From contig JBBIME010000003.1 in assembly GCA_037444575.1 (NCBI GenBank), forward strand, positions 434,001-498,000: a DNA stretch of 64,000 nucleotides, written 5' to 3'. This document shows positions 60,501 to 64,000 of the stretch, piece after piece. The DNA is from Bacteriovorax sp037444575 (lineage in GTDB: Bacteria; Bdellovibrionota; Bacteriovoracia; Bacteriovoracales; Bacteriovoracaceae). Position 1 is the first letter of the stretch. Each line of letters starts with the position of its first letter. Below the pieces are notes generated by a model. It worked only from the letters and a program-made list of their open reading frames with translations. It was not told where the DNA came from and ran no database searches. The translations under genes and the position numbers were made by a program.

Positions 60501-60893
60501 TTTAAATAAGTATCGCGAATCCGCAGGACTTGAAGTCGAAATAGACCAAGGGTCATCTCCGACAACCACTACCACTCCACCAGTTCCAGGATTAGCAAAA
60601 TTTCCAACAGAAAGAGCATCGGCCGCAACATGAAGGCCCATGGACTTCATGGCAACGAGGGCATTTTTATGAGCTTGTTTCGCTCCACTGGCCATCGCTG
60701 CTGCGTTTGCTTCACTATTGGCAATAACAACACGCAATCCTTTTTTATTAAACTCATCTTTTTTTTCGTAGAGAATATTGAAATAATCCGCCAATGGTGA
60801 ACCCGGATATCCCGTATATAAATGAAATCCTGCCTCTAGTGCACCTTGGATAATAAGCTCATTGCCATTCATGATCTGCGTGTTTTGGACCAT
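57564..60893 (-). CDS. Indolepyruvate:ferredoxin oxidoreductase, fused alpha-beta chain
   Basis: 1109 residues. It oxidatively decarboxylates aryl-pyruvates (from Trp, Phe, Tyr transamination) to aryl-acetyl-CoA, with ferredoxin as acceptor. Visible: N-terminal pyrimidine-binding domain (ALEAGFHLYTGYPGSPLADY, NSEANAAAMASGA), HRETLS and HGDVGCYSL, the TPP-binding MGDSTFFHSG...DNDNTAMTGHQ (about 454-480), two ferredoxin-type clusters (CEDCRSCVEMTGCPG near 588, CVSDSYCTKIKVCPS near 628), and an IorB-like gamma domain (VTGVGGSGVTT, about 691). In many organisms IorA and IorB are separate; here they are one chain. The C-terminal ~200 residues are an extra helical domain. Confidence 0.92.
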   Translation of the reverse strand: MVQNTQIMNGNELIIQGALEAGFHLYTGYPGSPLADYFNILYEKKDEFNKKGLRVVIANSEANAAAMASGAKQAHKNALVAMKSMGLHVAADALSVGNFANPGTGGVVVVVGDDPWSISTSSPADSRYLFKHLHIPFLDPSTPNELKEWMKVALEISLKTSVYQGLLLTTFMAEGGGRVSVGDEKKLNTDLIELDPATFDLSKNVMVPPNSLRADVAMINDRFPKVYDVLKEFNLDKIFGNTDSKTGFITSGAVFEILKHVLDDNHALDRFSLYKVAAPYPLVSDLLVPFLKKLETLIVVEEKRGFLETEIYELCSRHNLKLKIYGKKIDDLDGFPSHGGLNYEIILEKVSAIFTKLGLNPCHSLPKGDVLTEVLPRRLPTFCPGCPHRETLSLLKDLRSHLKKQNINLISHGDVGCYSLSFLEPFKEMHNLSAMGQGGALGAGVDLFTTNPSVVLMGDSTFFHSGITDISNSVQMNHNITYILLDNDNTAMTGHQFTPRTGESVEGYVRPSQDMLNMVKSIGVTKALEVNPSDRYFYQNLLREIVLEKGTKVIISNKECGLTFHGRKKSEERKLFNKGETTTQKFYQINTDACEDCRSCVEMTGCPGLSQTFDAYGTKVMIDPQICVSDSYCTKIKVCPSFEMVEVLDYHPNLYKAESKKITVSDIPTPQVKKSLEDIAKGSDYRVVVTGVGGSGVTTISRVLAEAARGMGNRSDIDFKFVDQKGLAQRNGNVTSHLALFQLGKSHCQITPLGGADVLLSPDLLDGQHHLGFLSPNGHAILDEKFQVPLSILLDKGAEKEPINEDVLQTKLKNLLGAKLTLLPMKETSEEYLGKSLYASAMILGAAFQKGLLPFELKDLEEAFARTMKKTELENNLAAFRIGRLLVSEELTISRPDQKADISLFKQSLKESSLFNQSSLVQSFERHLTELKQILPSIPEEHLAQYLHDIIIYDRGESIESFISDAKKIANIYDEKLLPMAIRTLAKTYFIKDEVFVAHTMISPMRRKKDEESYKSLGRSYKKTFINRPSFDIGSNKIEFDISPRPWMLKLMRQARFLRAVMPLWHKKENEIAESIRTKLSESALNYSELKKLENIKGYREVRYEAAKF

Positions 60894-61068
60894 TTTTATA
60901 TTGCTCTCTACTTTTTTAAGAATGATTAAATTTAGCTACTATTTTTAACAATTTATCTCAAACAAGGAAGGTAACTTGTGTCAAAATGGGCATTAAAATG
61001 ACATATATTTAGTGGATCTAGAATTAGCAGATTGCTTTGATAAGATATGACTTTAAATTTCAAATAAA

Positions 61069-61095
61069 CCCAGCAGTTTTTTTAAATCTGCTGGG
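61069..61095. terminator. Hairpin downstream of the 61121 gene, weak terminator
   Basis: Stem CCCAGCAG (61069-61076) and CTGCTGGG (61088-61095) with an 11-base AT-rich loop. On the minus strand it follows the stop at 61121 and is followed by TTTATTTG, a poor T-run. Confidence 0.5.
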
Positions 61096-61120
61096 CAATT
61101 TAGCTCAGTAAATTTTTTGA

Positions 61121-61639
61121 TTAAACAGGAAGTGTATCCATTACCACGGGAGTTGGAGTAGTATCACAGTTGTTATGGTTGTGACAATAAATCAAGATGA
61201 CGATAATCGCGCCAACAAGAAGTGCTGGTCCGCAGCCCATTCTTCTTCCCGACCAGCTAGCTCCATTTGAGTAAGTGCTGTTTAGCTTAGAAACAACAAA
61301 TGCTCTCGCTTCAGCTGGACTCATTTGGTTAACAACTTTTGATAGCTCTTTTACATCATTTTGAATTTGTTTATCTTTGATTTTCCCTAAAGCGTGTTGA
61401 AGAAGATCGTTTGTAGATAAACCTTGCTGTTGTAGCGCTGAAATTTCTCTCTCAAAATTATCTACTGATTGGTCAAAAAATGCAGCGTCTTTTTGATCCC
61501 ATTCTACATTTAGTTTGTAGTTGAGTTCATTGTACGTTTTGTTTAACTCGTTAGAAATAGCGTTTGATTGAACTGGAGTGGCAGCGTAAACATGAGTAAA
61601 GGCCGTGATTAAAAAAAGCGCAGTAATTTTTTTTAGCAT
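61121..61639 (-). CDS. Small exported membrane protein, unknown function
   Basis: 172 residues. An excellent AAGGAGG lies before the ATG. Signal peptide (KKITALFLITAFTHVYA). Helical, Gln/Asn-rich central part (SNELNKTYNELNYKLN, NFEREISALQQQGLSTNDLL), then a C-terminal hydrophobic segment (CGPALLVGAIIVILIYC) with a His/Asn/Cys-rich tail (HNHNNCDTTPTP) that may bind metal. Family not recognised. Stands alone. Confidence 0.75.
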   Translation of the reverse strand: MLKKITALFLITAFTHVYAATPVQSNAISNELNKTYNELNYKLNVEWDQKDAAFFDQSVDNFEREISALQQQGLSTNDLLQHALGKIKDKQIQNDVKELSKVVNQMSPAEARAFVVSKLNSTYSNGASWSGRRMGCGPALLVGAIIVILIYCHNHNNCDTTPTPVVMDTLPV

Positions 61640-61913
61640 AAAACCTCCTTAAGATTTCTCACAAAAGTTCCGCGAAATAATTTTTATGATTAAAAATAAT
61701 TTTGAACAACCATTATTTCAATTATTGATAAAGAATTGATAATAAAAAAATGGCATCAATTACGTAGAGGAATTAGAGAACTTTTATCAATTTGTCCTAT
61801 AGATTTTATCAATACACTTTTCTCTTTCTGAACAAAAAAAACATGTAAGACATAGACATAACAATCTAAACAAGCGTATGTATCCATCGGTTTTGAAAGC
61901 GAGGAAAACATCT

Positions 61914-63068
61914 ATGAAAAATAAAACGATATGCCTTTGTATGATTGTAAAAAACGAGTCTCATATTATTTTGGAGACACTTAACAATGTAAAAAAACAT
62001 CTAGATTATTGGGTTATCTGCGACACCGGCTCAACTGATAATACAGTCGAACTTATTCAAAATTTTTTTGATAATGAAGGAATCAAAGGTGAAATCCATT
62101 CTGTAGAATGGAAAGACTTTGGACATAATAGAAGCCAGGTATTTGAGTTAGCTTATAAAAAGGCGGATTACCTATGGGTTATTGATGCCGATGATATTGT
62201 TGTCGGAGAATTAAATTTGAATAACCTGGATGCAGACTCCTATTCTCTTCGTTATGGAAATGACTTTACCTATTGGCGAAGCCAACTTTTTAAAGGTGAT
62301 CAAAAGTGGATATACAGAGGTGTCGTTCATGAATTTCCATTCTGTCTCTCCAAAGAAACTCCAGAAAAAAAATTAATTGAGGGGGACTATTATGTTGAAT
62401 CAAGAAGATTAGGTGCAAGAAATTTAATGGACCCAAAAATAAAATATCTCAAGGATGCTAAAGTTCTTGAAGAGGCCCTTCAAGTAGAGAACGATCTTAA
62501 TTTAGTAAACCGTTATTTGTTCTATATTGCACAAAGCTATGCTGATGCTAAAGAGTTGGAACTTGCAATAGAGTGGTATCAAAAGAGAATAGATGTTGGT
62601 GGATGGGATGAAGAAGTATGGTATTCAAAATTTCAAATCGCAAGACTATATGAATGTCTTGGTGATTATAATAAAGCAGAAGAATCTTATCTCGATGCTT
62701 TTAAAATTAGACCATCCAGAGCAGAATCATTGCATGCTTTAGGAAGGATGTGTAACAATAGAAAAGAGTATATTAAGGCCTATTCGTATTTAGATTACGC
62801 CTCCCAAATTCCCTATCCTGAAAAAGATGTACTCTTTGTTTTTAAAAACGTTTACAACTATGAGATCATGTTTGAGCTTTCAATTAGTGCTTATTGGATA
62901 GGCCGTTTCGTGCAATCCTTAGAACTTTGTGACAAATTAATTTCGATGAAAGAGAAAATCTCCCCTATTTTTTATGAACAAACATTAACAAATAGAACGT
63001 TCTCAGTTGCCCAATTAGCAGAAAAAACCAATCTGGAGATGGCCCTTTCGTCTTCATTTCGTCTTTAG
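61914..63068 (+). CDS. Family 2 glycosyltransferase with C-terminal TPR-like repeats
   Basis: 384 residues from the ATG at 61914, with GAGG about 10 bases upstream; an ATG 12 codons earlier lacks a site. GT-A fold: LCMIVKNESHIILE (8-21), CDTGSTDNT (36-44), VIDADD metal-binding DxD (89-94), then YRGVVHEFP. The C-terminal half is built of helical TPR-like repeats (LELAIEWYQKRIDVG, YNKAEESYLDAFKIRP, YIKAYSYLDYAS). This two-domain layout matches the 'glycosyltransferase family 2/TPR' (SunS-like) proteins that glycosylate peptides or surface glycans; acceptor unknown. No partner genes nearby. Confidence 0.88.
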   Translation: MKNKTICLCMIVKNESHIILETLNNVKKHLDYWVICDTGSTDNTVELIQNFFDNEGIKGEIHSVEWKDFGHNRSQVFELAYKKADYLWVIDADDIVVGELNLNNLDADSYSLRYGNDFTYWRSQLFKGDQKWIYRGVVHEFPFCLSKETPEKKLIEGDYYVESRRLGARNLMDPKIKYLKDAKVLEEALQVENDLNLVNRYLFYIAQSYADAKELELAIEWYQKRIDVGGWDEEVWYSKFQIARLYECLGDYNKAEESYLDAFKIRPSRAESLHALGRMCNNRKEYIKAYSYLDYASQIPYPEKDVLFVFKNVYNYEIMFELSISAYWIGRFVQSLELCDKLISMKEKISPIFYEQTLTNRTFSVAQLAEKTNLEMALSSSFRL

Positions 63069-63083
63069 TTTTAGTATTTAGTT

Positions 63084-64000
63084 TTAGTCTTTTAAATAGC
63101 CACGTTTTTCTTGGTCTTTTTCAATTGATCTAAAAAGCGCGCCAAAATTCCCTTCTCCAAACGAGAGATGATTTCTTCTTTGAATGATTTCGATAAAAAT
63201 TGGTCCAACGATATTTTTGGTAAAGATTTGAAGTAAGTATCCCTTCTCATCTCCATCAACTAAAACATTGTGTTTTTTAATTAGAGCTTTATCTTCAGTA
63301 ACATTTGGAACTCTATCAAATACTGTGTCGTAGTAATCATCATCGATATCAAGCGTATTAATTTTTCCTGCCAATGAATCCAAACTTTTTAATATATCAT
63401 TGGTTAAAAAGGCCAGATGCTGAATTCCCGGACCTTTGTACTCTTCTAGATATTCGTTGATTTGCGATTTTTTGTCTGTTCCTTCATTTATCGGAATACA
63501 AAATGTTCCACAAGGTGATTTTAAAGCAAACGAAACGAGTCCCGTCTTGGCCCCCTTAATGTCGAAGTATCTCACTTCTGTGAATCCAAAAATATTTTTA
63601 TAAAAATCGGCCCATGTTTGCATCGTCCCTTTTTCGACATTGTTAGTTAAATGATCGATTGAAATAAAGCCTTTATCATTTACAATTGTAGGATTGGCCA
63701 GATTATGAAAACCTAATCGTTCGTAAAAGTTTTTATCTTTGTACTGATCGACAAAATAAATGATTGAGTCACCAATTCCATAAATGGCTGGAATTTTTTT
63801 TCCATCTAATAAATATTCACCGTTTGCTGCTTTTGCTCCACGTTCTACGGAAATTTCAAGTGCTTTCTGGGCATTTTCTACTCGAAAGGCCATGGCAGAG
63901 ATTGAAGGTCCGTGAACTTTTTTAAATTGATCTCCGTGGCCTCCAATTTTATTGTTTATAATAAAATTGATATCGTTTTGTTTGTAATATTCTAATTCTA
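63084..64000 (-). CDS. hpd: 4-Hydroxyphenylpyruvate dioxygenase (5' end outside window)
   Basis: The frame is open through the right edge, so the N-terminus is missing; the ATG at 63893 is internal, since upstream codons (for example GGHGDQFKKVHGPSIS) continue the family sequence. Fe(II) ligands: first His in SIDHLTN, second in GIQHLAFL, and the Glu in FIEIIQRR; the end (NFGALFRSIEKDQEKRGYL) is diagnostic of HPPD. It converts 4-hydroxyphenylpyruvate to homogentisate in tyrosine degradation. It complements the indolepyruvate oxidoreductase nearby as a route for aromatic amino acids. Confidence 0.95.
   Translation of the reverse strand, partial: ELEYYKQNDINFIINNKIGGHGDQFKKVHGPSISAMAFRVENAQKALEISVERGAKAANGEYLLDGKKIPAIYGIGDSIIYFVDQYKDKNFYERLGFHNLANPTIVNDKGFISIDHLTNNVEKGTMQTWADFYKNIFGFTEVRYFDIKGAKTGLVSFALKSPCGTFCIPINEGTDKKSQINEYLEEYKGPGIQHLAFLTNDILKSLDSLAGKINTLDIDDDYYDTVFDRVPNVTEDKALIKKHNVLVDGDEKGYLLQIFTKNIVGPIFIEIIQRRNHLSFGEGNFGALFRSIEKDQEKRGYLKD

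Noticed and set aside
1..64000. CRISPR arrays, insertion sequences, prophage genes, rRNA or tRNA genes
   Set aside because: None seen on reading both strands: no regularly spaced repeats, transposase, integrase or capsid motifs, and no cloverleaf-like sequences.

Overview
The window is AT-rich, gene-dense bacterial DNA from a Gram-negative organism. It encodes many lipoproteins with a lipobox, signal peptides, a small outer-membrane barrel and no Gram-positive features. A TIGR02147-family regulator, very large secreted proteins of no recognisable family, amino-acid and glycerophosphodiester scavenging pathways, and repeated FliA (sigma-28)-like promoters together suggest the Bdellovibrionota, probably a Bacteriovorax/Peredibacter-like member. 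That assignment is inference; no rRNA or tRNA gene is visible to confirm it.

Layout. 0-5.8 kb: an FAD oxidoreductase cut by the left edge, a secreted NxxGxxAF-repeat protein, a COG2509 FAD dehydrogenase, cinA and a small secreted protein. 6.1-16.0 kb: a 1699-residue Cys-rich lipoprotein followed by a complete glycerol-3-phosphate/glycerophosphodiester uptake set, ugpC-ugpB-ugpA-ugpE-ugpQ. 16.2-22.4 kb: an operon of a 1040-residue secreted protein, a lipoprotein with a gluzincin metalloprotease motif (HEAGH plus a downstream ExxxD) and a 223-residue partner. 22.3-25.6 kb: a small barrel, two envelope proteins (one apparently starting at a non-ATG codon) and a HigBA toxin-antitoxin pair. 25.6-39.0 kb: acetoacetyl-CoA synthetase, two-subunit fumarase, a Rep-like helicase, small lipoproteins, a crotonase, a tandem pair of small secreted paralogues and a leucine-degradation (liu) operon. 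39.1-47.3 kb: a cluster of secreted proteins, two of them paralogous; one paralogue is split by an in-frame TAA. 47.4-57.5 kb: acetyl-CoA synthetase, the TIGR02147 regulator, a Nudix/metallo-beta-lactamase fusion, a GLG1-type Cys-rich protein, a degenerate subtilase and a 1088-residue secreted coiled-coil protein. 57.5-64 kb: fused indolepyruvate:ferredoxin oxidoreductase, a small membrane protein, a glycosyltransferase with a repeat domain and 4-hydroxyphenylpyruvate dioxygenase cut by the right edge.

How the parts fit. The metabolic genes turn imported or host-derived leucine, aromatic amino acids, acetoacetate, acetate and glycerophosphodiesters into acetyl-CoA and central intermediates. 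The liu operon, acetoacetyl-CoA synthetase, acetyl-CoA synthetase, fumarase, indolepyruvate oxidoreductase and HPPD all belong to this. The other half of the window is an unusual envelope/secretome. At least five of its genes have the same upstream signature, (C)T[CA]AA-N15/16-[GT]CCGA[TC]A[AG]. I read this as a FliA-like promoter that may coordinate a motile or attack-phase secretome.

Most notable signals: (1) the in-frame TAA splitting a secreted protein whose intact paralogue lies next to it; (2) the shared FliA-like promoters; (3) a perfect 11-bp inverted repeat centred on the -10 box of the liu operon; (4) a perfect 13-bp hairpin inside the signal-peptide codons of the metalloprotease; (5) a histone-H1-like lysine tail on fumarase alpha; (6) an envelope gene with no ATG/GTG/TTG start; (7) a subtilase lacking the oxyanion asparagine, whose signal peptide is written through the upstream terminator.
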